Below, in pieces: positions 6,087-13,616 of a stretch of 24,153 nt of DNA. The notes under the pieces were generated by a model. That model did not search any database. It saw only the letters and a program-made list of their open reading frames with translations, and was not told the origin of the DNA. The position numbers and the translations under genes are program-made. The stretch covers positions 1-24,153 of the forward strand of contig JANYDM010000156.1 of NCBI GenBank assembly GCA_025363575.1, given 5' to 3'. Every line of letters begins with the position of its first letter. Position 1 is the first letter of the stretch. The DNA comes from Betaproteobacteria bacterium (GTDB taxonomy: Bacteria > Pseudomonadota > Gammaproteobacteria > Burkholderiales > SG8-41).

Positions 6087-6140
6087 ATGATTCAAATTAA
6101 TTTGCGCGACTTTTCCACTTGCGTCGGAGCTGCATCATGA
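6087..6140 (+). CDS. Short leader ORF (17 codons) coupled to the CMD-family gene
   Basis: A 17-residue ORF (MIQINLRDFSTCVGAAS) starts 4 nt after a very strong ribosome site, AAGGGGGAG at 6074-6082. It ends with a TGA that overlaps the ATG of the next gene (ATGA at 6137-6140). The same AAGGGGGAG-type site precedes the PQQ dehydrogenase and Rieske genes. The next gene has only a weak GGAG of its own, so translational coupling through this leader is plausible. It might instead be the remnant of a deleted gene start. Confidence 0.4.
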   Translation: MIQINLRDFSTCVGAAS

Positions 6141-6700
6141 GCGAGCCGAGATTCAAAAAGCTCGCCGAGAGCGAGCTCGACGCCGATCAGCTCAAGGTTT
6201 ACAAGGACCTCATGTCCGGCCCGCGCGGCGGCGTGCGCGGTCCGTTCAACGCGCTACTGCGCAGTCCTATCCTGATTGACCGCGTGCAGAAGCTGGGCGA
6301 ATTTCTGCGTTTCGAGAGCTCGATTCCGGCGCGGCTGAACGAATTCGCGATCCTTATCACCGCCCGACACTGGAACGCGCAGTACGAATGGTTCGCACAT
6401 CTTCCGCATGCGCTGAAAGGCGGTCTCAAGCCTGAAGTGGCCGCCGACCTCGCGCAGGGCAAGCGCCCGGCCAACATGCAGGAAGACGAGGCGATCGTCT
6501 ACGACTTCTGCACTGAGCTGCACGTGAAAAAAACCGTCAGCGACGCGATGTTCGCTACGGCCGTAAAAAAGTTCGGCGAGCGCGGTGTGGTCGACCTCAT
6601 CGGGGTCACCGGCTACTACACGCTGGTATCCATGGTGCTGAACGTCGACAAACAGCCATTGCCCGCGGGCACGCCGCCGCCGCTGCCCGACCTGAAATAG
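6137..6700 (+). CDS. Carboxymuconolactone decarboxylase family protein
   Basis: 187 residues from ATG 6137 (MSEPRFKKLAE). An upstream in-frame start at 6119 has less support and would ignore the ATGA overlap with the leader ORF. The all-helical CMD fold is recognisable by SIPARLNEFAILITARHWNAQYEWFAHLPHALKGGL (written here in parts: SIPARLNEFAIL, ARHWNAQYEWF, AHLPHALKGGL). Glu69, Tyr83-Glu84-Trp85 and His88 are at the conserved positions. The AhpD-type CxxC is absent, so peroxidase activity is unlikely; a decarboxylase or lactone-type role is more probable. A Pro-rich C-terminus (PAGTPPPLPD) is typical of this subgroup. It is 6 nt from the following Bug gene and presumably processes what that receptor helps import. 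Confidence 0.85.
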   Translation: MSEPRFKKLAESELDADQLKVYKDLMSGPRGGVRGPFNALLRSPILIDRVQKLGEFLRFESSIPARLNEFAILITARHWNAQYEWFAHLPHALKGGLKPEVAADLAQGKRPANMQEDEAIVYDFCTELHVKKTVSDAMFATAVKKFGERGVVDLIGVTGYYTLVSMVLNVDKQPLPAGTPPPLPDLK

Positions 6701-6706
6701 AGGCAC

Positions 6707-7669
6707 ATGCTTGCTCGATTGTGTGGCGGTGTTGCCTGCGTCGCAGTGATATGCGCGCAAGCCGCGCAACCGGCACCGTACCCGGTAAAGCCGGTACGCA
6801 TGATCGTCCCATTTGCCGCGGCCGGCGGCAGCGACATCATGGCGCGAAGTCTCGCGCAGAGCATGACCGCGGGCACCGGGCAGCAGTTCGTCGTTGAAAA
6901 CCGTCCCGGCGCCAATGCGCTGATCGGCACCGAGGCGGTCGCCAAGGCGGTGCCGGACGGCAACACGCTGCTGCTGACGACGAACATCTTCACGATCAAT
7001 CCCTGGCTCTATCCGAATGTGCCGTTCAACGTCGAGCGCGATTTCGCGCCGATCACGCTCGCCGGCTCGACGCCGAATCTGCTCGTGGTACATCCATCGA
7101 TTCCCGTGAAGACGGTGAAGGAACTCATGGCGCTCGCCAAAGCGCGTCCCGGTCAGCTCACCATCGCCGCCGCCGGACTCGGTACACCCTCGCATCTTGC
7201 TGCCGAGTTGCTGAAGCAGGCGGCGCACATTGATTTGCTGGTCATCCAGTACAAAGGCACCGGCTCGACGCTCAACGATCTGGTCGGCGGCCAGGTGGCG
7301 TTGTCTTTCGGCACGCTCGCGGGCCTGGCGCCGTTCGTCAAGAGCGGCCGCGTGCGTGCGCTTGCGGTGAGCGGAACGCGGCGTGCGGCGGCGATGCCCG
7401 ACGTGCCGACCGCGGCGGAGACTCTGCCCGGTTTCGATGTGCTGACGTGGTACGGGTTGTTTGCGCCCGTCGGCACGCCGCGCGACATCGTCACGCGCCT
7501 GCACGATGAAATCGTCAAGGCGCTGGCAAGCGCGGACGTCAAGCAGCGTCTTGCCGCACAAGGCTTCGACGCAGACGGCAATACGCCGGAACAATTCACC
7601 GAAGTGATACGGCGCGATCTCGCGCGCTGGAAGAAAGTGATCGCGGAGGCGAAGATTCGTGTTGAGTAA
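6707..7669 (+). CDS. Bug/TctC-family periplasmic substrate-binding protein
   Basis: 320 residues, ATG start 6 nt after the CMD-family stop. Signal peptide residues 1-20 (LCGGVACVAVICAQA). Landmarks: PVRMIVPFAAAGGSDIMAR with Asp43, ENRPGANALIG, PDGNTLLLTT (Asn replacing the usual Tyr of DGYT), IQYKGTGS and PDVPTAAE. The Asn substitution and the IQYKG spelling set it apart from its tandem neighbour, so the two probably bind different acids. The last 11 nt overlap the next Bug gene, implying coupled translation. Confidence 0.92.
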   Translation: MLARLCGGVACVAVICAQAAQPAPYPVKPVRMIVPFAAAGGSDIMARSLAQSMTAGTGQQFVVENRPGANALIGTEAVAKAVPDGNTLLLTTNIFTINPWLYPNVPFNVERDFAPITLAGSTPNLLVVHPSIPVKTVKELMALAKARPGQLTIAAAGLGTPSHLAAELLKQAAHIDLLVIQYKGTGSTLNDLVGGQVALSFGTLAGLAPFVKSGRVRALAVSGTRRAAAMPDVPTAAETLPGFDVLTWYGLFAPVGTPRDIVTRLHDEIVKALASADVKQRLAAQGFDADGNTPEQFTEVIRRDLARWKKVIAEAKIRVE

Positions 7670-8624
7670 GTTCGCCGGCTGCCTGTTGGCCGCAGCTTGT
7701 ATCACTCGTGCCTTTGCAGCTGACGTTTATCCGTCGAAAGCGATTCGGTTGATCGTGCCGTATCCACCAGGCGGTCCGACCGATCTGATCGCGCGCGCCG
7801 TCAACGAACGCCTCGCGCAGCGCCTCGGCCAGCAGGTAGTCATCGACAGCCGCGGCGGCGCCGCGACAGTGATAGGCGCCGATCTGGCGAAACATGCGCC
7901 GCCGGACGGTTACACATTGCTGGTTGCGACCATCACTACGCTGGCCGTCAATCCTGCACTTAACAAAAATCTGCCGTACGATCCGGAGCGCGACTTCGTG
8001 CCGGTGTCCATGCTGGCTGCCCAGCCGTATCTGCTGGCGACCACCGCATCTTTGCCGGTGACGTCGGTGCAACAACTCGTTTCCTATGCAAAGGCGAATC
8101 CCGGCAAGTTGAGTTTCGCGTCCGCCGGTGTCGGTGCGGGTGCGCATCTGGCGGGCGAGCTGTTCAAATACATGGCGCGCATCGATGTCGTGCACGTCCC
8201 GTATAAGGGCAGCGGACCGGCGATCACCGATCTCATCGGCGGCCAGGTCGCGTATCAGTTCGCGGGCGTTTCCGTGCTGATGCCATTCGTGACGACCGGC
8301 AAATTGCGCGCGCTGGGAGTATCGACAGCCAAGCGTTCGGCGATGGCGCCCGCTATCCCGACGATTGCGGAAAGCGGCCTCGCCGGTTATGCGACGAGCT
8401 CGTGGAATTCGCTGGTGGCGCCGCGCGGCACGCCGCGGCAGATTGTCGAGCGTCTCAATGCCGATACGGTTGCCGTGCTCAATCTGCCCGAGATACGCGA
8501 GCGGTTCAGGCAGCAGGGCGTCGACGCCGATCCCGGCACGCCTGGCCAGCTCGCTGCGCACATCAAGGCGGAGCGGGCGCGGTTCGATAAGCTCATCAAC
8601 GCAATTGGGTTGAAGATCGACTAA
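7659..8624 (+). CDS. Bug/TctC-family periplasmic substrate-binding protein
   Basis: 321 residues from a GTG start that lies inside the end of the preceding Bug gene. GGAGG at 7645-7649 sits 9 nt upstream and decides for GTG over the TTG one codon on. Signal peptide 1-20 (LLAAACITRAFA). Landmarks: AIRLIVPYPPGGPTDLIAR with Asp42, DSRGGAATVIG (the usual NR is SR), PPDGYTLLVAT, VPYKGSGPAITDLIGG, and an IGLKID end. Second receptor in the leader-CMD-Bug-Bug transcript. Transcription probably ends at the inverted repeat just downstream. Confidence 0.92.
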   Translation: MLSKFAGCLLAAACITRAFAADVYPSKAIRLIVPYPPGGPTDLIARAVNERLAQRLGQQVVIDSRGGAATVIGADLAKHAPPDGYTLLVATITTLAVNPALNKNLPYDPERDFVPVSMLAAQPYLLATTASLPVTSVQQLVSYAKANPGKLSFASAGVGAGAHLAGELFKYMARIDVVHVPYKGSGPAITDLIGGQVAYQFAGVSVLMPFVTTGKLRALGVSTAKRSAMAPAIPTIAESGLAGYATSSWNSLVAPRGTPRQIVERLNADTVAVLNLPEIRERFRQQGVDADPGTPGQLAAHIKAERARFDKLINAIGLKID

Positions 8625-8638
8625 GGTTCAGAAAAAAC

Positions 8639-8740
8639 TCCTTCCCCCTTGACGGGGGAAGGCGGGGATGGGGGTGAAGGCGTCGCGCGTTACACGATTC
8701 TCAACCCCACCCTAACCCTCCCCCGTCAAGGGGGAGGGGA
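8639..8740. repeat. GC-rich inverted repeat, dispersed-type; likely bidirectional terminator
   Basis: Two imperfect arms of about 38 nt run from 8639 and back from 8740. Their cores are CCCCCTTGACGGGGG (8644-8658) and its complement CCCCCGTCAAGGGGG (8720-8734). Each core is itself a 5-bp hairpin. The element fills the gap between the converging Bug gene and PQQ dehydrogenase gene, so the folded RNA probably terminates transcription in both directions. Similar C-rich/G-rich palindromes are commonly dispersed in proteobacterial intergenic regions, from general knowledge; copy number in this genome cannot be seen. Confidence 0.75.
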
Positions 8741-8744
8741 TGTG

Positions 8745-10460
8745 TCACTTCACCGCGAACACCCACACCACGCCGCCCTGCGGCACTTTCACATTTTTCT
8801 TCAGCGAGGTGTTCAGGCGTCCGGTCATCTTTTCCGCGTCGACGCCCCAACCCGATTGCACGGCGATGTACTGCTTGCCGTCGACCATAAACGAGCTCGG
8901 CACACCGGTAATGCCGGAATTGGTTTTGAATTGCCACAGGAGCTTGCCGGTGTTCGCGTCGAGCGCGCGGAAGTTGCGGTCGGCCGAACCGCCGCCGAAT
9001 ACCAGGCCGCCGCCGGTCGCCAGCAATGGTCCCCAGTTGGGATTCATGTCGGGAAAGTTGTACGTCCACACCAGCTTGCCCGTGTCCATATTCCAGGCCT
9101 GGACTTCACCGATATGGTCCGCGCCTTCGCGCGGAAATACGCGCGTCTTCGCGGCATCGGTGCCGACATAGCGTTTGCCCGCGGCATAAGGCGCGATCTT
9201 TTCCTCGCCCGCCATCGTCGTGCACAGATTGTTCTGCAACGGAATGTAGAGCAGCCTCGTTTGCGGGTTGTACGCCGCGGGTGGCCAATCCTTGCCGCCC
9301 CAATGCGACGGGCAGATCGTTACGGTTTTGCCGATCTTCAGTATCTTGTCTTCGTCGTACGTCGGCCGCCCCGTCTTCGGGTCGACGCTGGTGATTACAT
9401 TGTGCTTGACGAACGGTTTGCCCTCGACGTAATCGATGCTGTCGGCCTTGCGCTCGAGCAACCACAGATAGCCGTCGCGGCCCGGATGCACCAGCGCATT
9501 GAACGTGCGGCCATTGCGCTTGACGTCGATCAGCAACGGCGCAGCGACTTCGTCCCAGTCCCAGCTGTCGTTCCAGTGATACTGGTGGCTGCCCTTGATT
9601 TTTCCCGTATCCGGATCGAGCGCCACGACGGACGTCGCATGCTTGTTATCGCCGGTGTGCGCGTCCGCCGGCCACGGACCTGCGTTACCGGTGCCCCAAT
9701 AGGTGAGGTTCAGCGCGGGATCGTAGTGTCCGGTGATCCATACGGAAACGCCGCCGGTCTTCCATGTGTCGCCCGGCCAGGTTTCGTTGCCGGGCTCACC
9801 CGGGCCGGGAATCATGTGCGTGCGCCATACTTCCTTCCCGGTGTCGGCATCAAGCGCCGCGATGTAGCCGCGAATCCCGTATTCGCCGCCCGAAGTGCCG
9901 ACCATCACTTTGCCCTTGACGATCAGCGGCGCCAGCGTGAAGTAATAGTTGTTCTTGTTTTCGTCGACCTTGGTGTCCCACACGACCTTGCCGGTATTTG
10001 CATCGAGCGCGATGACGTGCGTGTCCATAGTCGCGAGATAGACCTTGTCACCGTATAGCGCAACGCCGCGGTTGGTCGGATGCGGATGCACCACGTCTTC
10101 GCCGAACTCGCGCTGATACTGCCAGATGAGGTCGCCCGTTTTCGCATTGAGCGCGAGCACCTGATTGCGCGGCGTTGAGATGAACATCACGCCGTTGTTG
10201 ACGATCGGCGGCGCCTGATGACCTTCGACCTGGCCGGTGGAATAGCTCCACACCGGCACGAGGCGTTTCACGTTCGACTTATTGATCTTGTTGAGCGGGC
10301 TGTAGCCCTGTCCGTTGTAAGTGCCGCGGTACATGAGCCAGTTCTGCGGCTCGGGTTTCAGCAGCCGTTCGGCGGTCACCGCATCATAAGCCGCCGCCGG
10401 CAGCACGACCGACAAGCCGGCCGCGCACAGCATCCACCGCAGGAATTTTCCGTTCTTCAT
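8745..10460 (-). CDS. PQQ-dependent beta-propeller dehydrogenase (methanol/ethanol dehydrogenase superfamily)
   Basis: 571 residues, ATG start 4 nt after GGGGGAG. Signal peptide 1-24 (LCAAGLSVVLPAAA). Eight-bladed propeller repeats are visible as ALNAKTGDLIW, ALDANTGKVVW, ALDADTGKEVW, ALDPDTGKIKG and ALDANTGKLLW. Metal and catalytic residues line up with MxaF/XoxF enzymes: Glu193 (SGGEYGIRG), Asn259 (WGTGNAGPW), Asp301 and Asp303 in NDSWDWDE. The second Asp of D-x-D is the extra lanthanide ligand of XoxF/ExaF types. The vicinal Cys-Cys that clamps PQQ is missing: the equivalent stretch near 124-130 reads VHPHPTN. No CxxCH, so no fused heme. It would oxidise an alcohol or aldehyde in the periplasm. 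It follows a Rieske gene by 36 nt. Confidence 0.9.
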   Translation of the reverse strand: MKNGKFLRWMLCAAGLSVVLPAAAYDAVTAERLLKPEPQNWLMYRGTYNGQGYSPLNKINKSNVKRLVPVWSYSTGQVEGHQAPPIVNNGVMFISTPRNQVLALNAKTGDLIWQYQREFGEDVVHPHPTNRGVALYGDKVYLATMDTHVIALDANTGKVVWDTKVDENKNNYYFTLAPLIVKGKVMVGTSGGEYGIRGYIAALDADTGKEVWRTHMIPGPGEPGNETWPGDTWKTGGVSVWITGHYDPALNLTYWGTGNAGPWPADAHTGDNKHATSVVALDPDTGKIKGSHQYHWNDSWDWDEVAAPLLIDVKRNGRTFNALVHPGRDGYLWLLERKADSIDYVEGKPFVKHNVITSVDPKTGRPTYDEDKILKIGKTVTICPSHWGGKDWPPAAYNPQTRLLYIPLQNNLCTTMAGEEKIAPYAAGKRYVGTDAAKTRVFPREGADHIGEVQAWNMDTGKLVWTYNFPDMNPNWGPLLATGGGLVFGGGSADRNFRALDANTGKLLWQFKTNSGITGVPSSFMVDGKQYIAVQSGWGVDAEKMTGRLNTSLKKNVKVPQGGVVWVFAVK

Positions 10461-10496
10461 GTCAGCTCCCCCTTTATTTGAATCCTGTCCAACGTG

Positions 10497-11060
10497 TTAG
10501 TTTGAAATCACTCCTGCGCGCGCTGTGAATGCGCCGGCCACCACAATTAAGCCATCCACGATTTTGAGCGGCAGCGCGGGCAGGCGCCGCGTGGCCGGTC
10601 CGTCCACAATCTTTGCGCCGTCCGCGGGATCGAACTGCGAATCGTGACACGGGCATTTGAACAACTGCTTTTCCGGCGTCCACGCAAAGCCGTCGCAGCC
10701 GGCGTGCGTGCAGACCGCCGAATACGCCACCACGCCCTGCGCGGCGCGCGCCTGCGTGTCGCCTTGCAGTCGCGCTGGATCCAGGCGCACCAATAAAATC
10801 TGATTCAGGCGAGAGCCATCGCGCACCATGCCGCTTGCGGCATCCTGCGGCATTACCGTTACCGGTGGCCCGCCACCGGGCAGGGCGTCCGGTTTGACGG
10901 GTTTACCTTTGAGGTCGCCGTCGGCGTACACCAGGCGATCGCCTTCCTGCGGACGCGCACTGCGCGGATCGCTCACTTGCGCGCGCGCGATTTCAGGCAG
11001 CAGCAAGCCAAGGCCCGTGCCGATTGCCGCCTGCAATACGCTGCGCCGGTCGCTGCTCAT
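10497..11060 (-). CDS. Tat-exported Rieske [2Fe-2S] protein
   Basis: 187 residues from ATG 11060, which has GGGGGAG 8 nt upstream; longer starts lack a ribosome site and would bury the signal. The N-terminus SSDRRSVLQAAIGTG is a twin-arginine signal, followed by a hydrophobic stretch to ARA near 27. The Rieske boxes are CTHAGC (Cys117, His119, Cys122) and CPCHDSQF (Cys136, Cys138, His139). By bc1 analogy Cys117, His119, Cys136 and His139 hold the cluster, and Cys122-Cys138 form the disulfide. GPATRRLPALPL is the usual tail of the fold. No cytochrome b or c1 is adjacent, so it is not a classical bc1 subunit. It more likely accepts electrons from the neighbouring PQQ dehydrogenase. Confidence 0.88.
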   Translation of the reverse strand: MSSDRRSVLQAAIGTGLGLLLPEIARAQVSDPRSARPQEGDRLVYADGDLKGKPVKPDALPGGGPPVTVMPQDAASGMVRDGSRLNQILLVRLDPARLQGDTQARAAQGVVAYSAVCTHAGCDGFAWTPEKQLFKCPCHDSQFDPADGAKIVDGPATRRLPALPLKIVDGLIVVAGAFTARAGVISN

Positions 11061-11218
11061 GGTTGGAACTCCCCCTTCATTGCCGCCGGTCCCGGGCGAT
11101 ATTTTTCTGCCGGGATAGAGCACGTTCGCCGCATAACTGCAGCAGCGCAACGCGTATGGAAAAATTTACTCCCAATCGAGAGCGTTGGCCAGCGTTTCCC
11201 GCGCGCACCGTGCGGCGC

Positions 11219-12193
11219 CTAATCGACCCTGGCCCCCGATTCCCTGACGATTGCGCCCCATTTGACTATCTCGCGCTTGAGAAAATCCGCGAGCTCTGCA
11301 GAAGTCGAGCCGACCGGTTGGATGGTTTCGAACGCGAAGCGCTCGCGTACGTCGGGGAGCTTCATGATGCGCGCAACTTCGGCCTGCATGCGGTCGACGA
11401 TGGTTTTGGGCGTGCGTGCCGGAGCAAAGAGCGCGTACCAAGCCGGGGCCTCGTACCCGGGCAGCCCGGATTCGGCAATGGTCGGCAGGTTGGGCATGGT
11501 CGTCGCACGCTGCGCCGTGGTGACCGCGAGCGCAATGAGCCGCCCGCTGCGCACATAAGGCAATGACGTTGCCGAGCCGAAGGTCAACTGGAGCTGCCCC
11601 GCGATCAGGTCGACGACAACGCCACCGCCTCCTTTGTACGGGATGTGCACCATGTCGACACGAGCCATTTTTTTGAAAAGCTCGCCGGCGAGATGCTGCG
11701 AGGATCCGCTCCCCGCGGAGCCGTAATTAAGGCTGCCTGGTTTCGCCTTGGCGAGCGCGATCAGTGCTTTCACCGTACGCGCCGGCAATGACGGGTGAAT
11801 AACGAGGATGTTGGGGACTTCAACCAGCTGCGTGATCGGCGCAAAATCTGCGATTGCATCGTAGTTGAGCTTCGGATAGAGCGTGACGTTGATTGCATGG
11901 CTTGGGCTCGTCAGCAGAATCGTATAGCCGTCCGGCGGCGCGTTCGCTACGACTTCGGTGCCGATGGTGCCGCCGGCGCCGACGCGCGGCTCGACGATGA
12001 CTTGCTGCCCCCACGCCTCCGTCAGCTTGGGCGCGATCAGGCGCGCGATGATGTCCGGCGTGCCGCCAGGGGCACCGAAGGGCAGCACGAGGCGGATTGG
12101 CCTGGAAGGATATTGCTGCGCGCAGGCGGGGGCCGCCGTCGCGACGAGCGCCGCGACGACGATAAAGGCGCCGGCATTTCTCTGTGGAATCAT
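11219..12193 (-). CDS. Bug/TctC-family periplasmic substrate-binding protein
   Basis: 324 residues, ATG start without a recognisable ribosome site. Signal peptide 1-25 (VVAALVATAAPACA-Q). Landmarks: PIRLVLPFGAPGGTPDIIAR (one residue longer than usual in the loop), EPRVGAGGTIG in place of NRxGAxG, PPDGYTILLTS, IPYKGGGGVVVDLIAG and ESGARVD end. The Glu-Pro-Arg variant at the second loop is unusual among the receptors here. It lies 158 nt upstream of the Rieske/PQQ pair on the same strand and is divergent from another Bug gene. Whether it belongs with the Rieske/PQQ module is unclear. Confidence 0.92.
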   Translation of the reverse strand: MIPQRNAGAFIVVAALVATAAPACAQQYPSRPIRLVLPFGAPGGTPDIIARLIAPKLTEAWGQQVIVEPRVGAGGTIGTEVVANAPPDGYTILLTSPSHAINVTLYPKLNYDAIADFAPITQLVEVPNILVIHPSLPARTVKALIALAKAKPGSLNYGSAGSGSSQHLAGELFKKMARVDMVHIPYKGGGGVVVDLIAGQLQLTFGSATSLPYVRSGRLIALAVTTAQRATTMPNLPTIAESGLPGYEAPAWYALFAPARTPKTIVDRMQAEVARIMKLPDVRERFAFETIQPVGSTSAELADFLKREIVKWGAIVRESGARVD

Positions 12194-12202
12194 TTGGCGC
12201 TG

Positions 12203-12208
12203 AGTATA
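12203..12208 (-). promoter_or_regulatory. Possible -10 element (TATACT) of the minus-strand Bug gene
   Basis: TATACT on the minus strand ends 10 nt before the ATG at 12193. That would place the transcript start only a few bases ahead of the start codon, fitting the lack of a ribosome site. A leaderless or near-leaderless message is possible. No convincing -35 partner. The 120-nt divergent gap (12194-12313) also contains a perfect TTGACA on the plus strand at 12225-12230, with no good -10 at the right spacing. Confidence 0.3.
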
Positions 12209-12313
12209 CTGGCTCGCTTAAACCTTGACACTGCCGCGGCAGCAGCGGAACCTTGGCTGCAAACAAAGATACGACGCTCTTGGACTTGCGGCGTCGATAC
12301 GCGGAGGAGTGTC

Positions 12314-13291
12314 GTGGTGCCGACCAGAAAAATCGTCGTCTTTGCCGCGGCTGCACTGGCGTTCATCGATGCGCCCGTTGCCGCGCAAAGCGGAGACTAT
12401 CCGGCAAGGCCGATCCGTATCGTGGTCGGCTTTACGCCCGGCGGCGGACCCGACATCACTGCGCGTTTCATCGCGCAAAAGCTGGCGGAGAGCTGGCCGC
12501 AGAACGTCGTTGTCGACAACCGTCCCGGGGCAGGCGGCACAATGGCGGCCCAGCTCGTTGCGCATGCGAATCCCGATGGCTACACGCTGTTGTCGGTTTC
12601 TTCCGCGCACGCAGTGGCGCCGGCGATTTACGCGCATCTTCCCTATGACGCACGCAAGGATTTCGCGGGCATCACGCTGACTGCAAGTTCCCGGTATCTG
12701 CTGGTGGCTGCGCCGGCACTGGGCGTGAAAACCGTGTCCGATCTCATTGCGCTCTCGAAGGCCAAGCCCGGGCAGCTCAACTTTTCTTCCGCCGGCGTCG
12801 GCAGCGGCACGCATTTCGCAGGCGAGCAGTTCAAGAGCATGGCCGCGATCAACGTCGTGCACGTGCCGTTCAAAGGTATACCCGAAGCGCTGACCGAGAC
12901 GATGAGCGGACGCGTGCAGTTCTTCATGGCGCCAATTGCGAATGCAGTCAACCTCGTGAAAGAAGGCAAGCTCGCCGCCTTGGGCGTTACCTCAATGCAG
13001 CGCGATGCTCTCGTGCCGGATGTGCCGACCGTCAGCGAATCCGGCGTGCCGGGCTATCAGTCGAGGCTGTGGTTCGGGCTGCTCACGTCGCGGCAGACGC
13101 CGCGCGCGATCGTCGCCCGGCTCAACGGTGAAATTACGCGCATATTGAGGACACCGGAATTACGCAGCCGCTGGGCGCCGATTGGTCTCGACCCCGAGCC
13201 CACCACGCCCGAGCGGTTCGACAAGCTCATCATCGACGAGATTGCCGCGTTCACGAATATCGCCCGCGCCGCGAATATCAAGGCGGAGTGA
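12314..13291 (+). CDS. Bug/TctC-family periplasmic substrate-binding protein
   Basis: 325 residues from GTG 12314 (or GTG 12317). GGAGG at 12303-12307 decides for these starts; the open frame runs much further upstream but that part is antisense to the divergent Bug gene. Signal peptide about 1-25 (FAAAALAFIDAPVAA). Landmarks: PIRIVVGFTPGGGPDITAR, DNRPGAGGTMA (Met-Ala replaces the usual Ile-Gly), NPDGYTLLSVS, VPFKGIPEALTETMSG (Phe for Tyr in YKG) and a NIKAE end. These deviations suggest a distinct ligand. Monocistronic by appearance; a 363-nt gap follows. Confidence 0.92.
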   Translation: MVPTRKIVVFAAAALAFIDAPVAAQSGDYPARPIRIVVGFTPGGGPDITARFIAQKLAESWPQNVVVDNRPGAGGTMAAQLVAHANPDGYTLLSVSSAHAVAPAIYAHLPYDARKDFAGITLTASSRYLLVAAPALGVKTVSDLIALSKAKPGQLNFSSAGVGSGTHFAGEQFKSMAAINVVHVPFKGIPEALTETMSGRVQFFMAPIANAVNLVKEGKLAALGVTSMQRDALVPDVPTVSESGVPGYQSRLWFGLLTSRQTPRAIVARLNGEITRILRTPELRSRWAPIGLDPEPTTPERFDKLIIDEIAAFTNIARAANIKAE

Positions 13292-13314
13292 CTTATCAGC
13301 GGAGCAATGAAACA

Positions 13315-13329
13315 GGGTCAGGCTTGTCC
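13315..13329. repeat. Solo sequence resembling the RAYT-unit left end
   Basis: Reads GGGTCAGGCTTGTCC. The bases beside the transposase unit at 3641-3656 read GACTTGTCCGGGTCGG, sharing the CTTGTCC and GGGTC blocks in a different order. It may be a decayed or excised copy of the same kind of element. Short, so chance is not excluded. Confidence 0.3.
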
Positions 13330-13479
13330 AATTGCATGCACCCAACGTTTCAACGCAGCAGCGCTGGAAGGCGCGTTCATCGCTAAAAATCAGTCGCCAG
13401 CCCTAAAGTTTGACGAGGAGCGGCCGTTGATTTGAATACAAGCAGGGCTCCGGTCGGGGTGTATTCTCAAGCCAAGGAT

Positions 13480-13584
13480 ATGACGACATGGATGCTGCTC
13501 TCGAAATCTGCTGTTGTGCGCGCCCCTTCATTGCGGGTGTACCTGATGCAGACGGGCGGCGACCACCCTGGACCCGATGTTTGA
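13480..13584 (+). CDS. Possible 34-residue small protein
   Basis: ATG at 13480 directly after AAGGA, ending TGA at 13584. The product begins MTTWMLLSKSAVVRAPS and has no recognisable domain. It lies within the candidate RNA and ahead of the terminator. The ribosome site is too close to the ATG to be convincing; probably chance. Confidence 0.15.
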   Translation: MTTWMLLSKSAVVRAPSLRVYLMQTGGDHPGPDV

Positions 13585-13616
13585 GGGTCGCCCCGGCCGG
13601 ACGGTTAAGCAGCAGC

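Noticed and set aside
6254..7705. 483-codon open frame on the minus strand opposite the CMD and Bug genes
   Set aside because: Arg/His-rich low-complexity product antisense to two recognisable genes; no ribosome site.
11061..11150. 30-residue upstream extension of the Rieske gene
   Set aside because: No ribosome site, and it would hide the twin-arginine signal, which must be N-terminal; ATG 11060 has GGGGGAG.
11795..12313. 173-codon upstream extension of the Bug gene at 12314
   Set aside because: It would run antisense through the divergent Bug gene and place the signal peptide in mid-protein. A ribosome site (GGAGG, 12303-12307) supports the short start.
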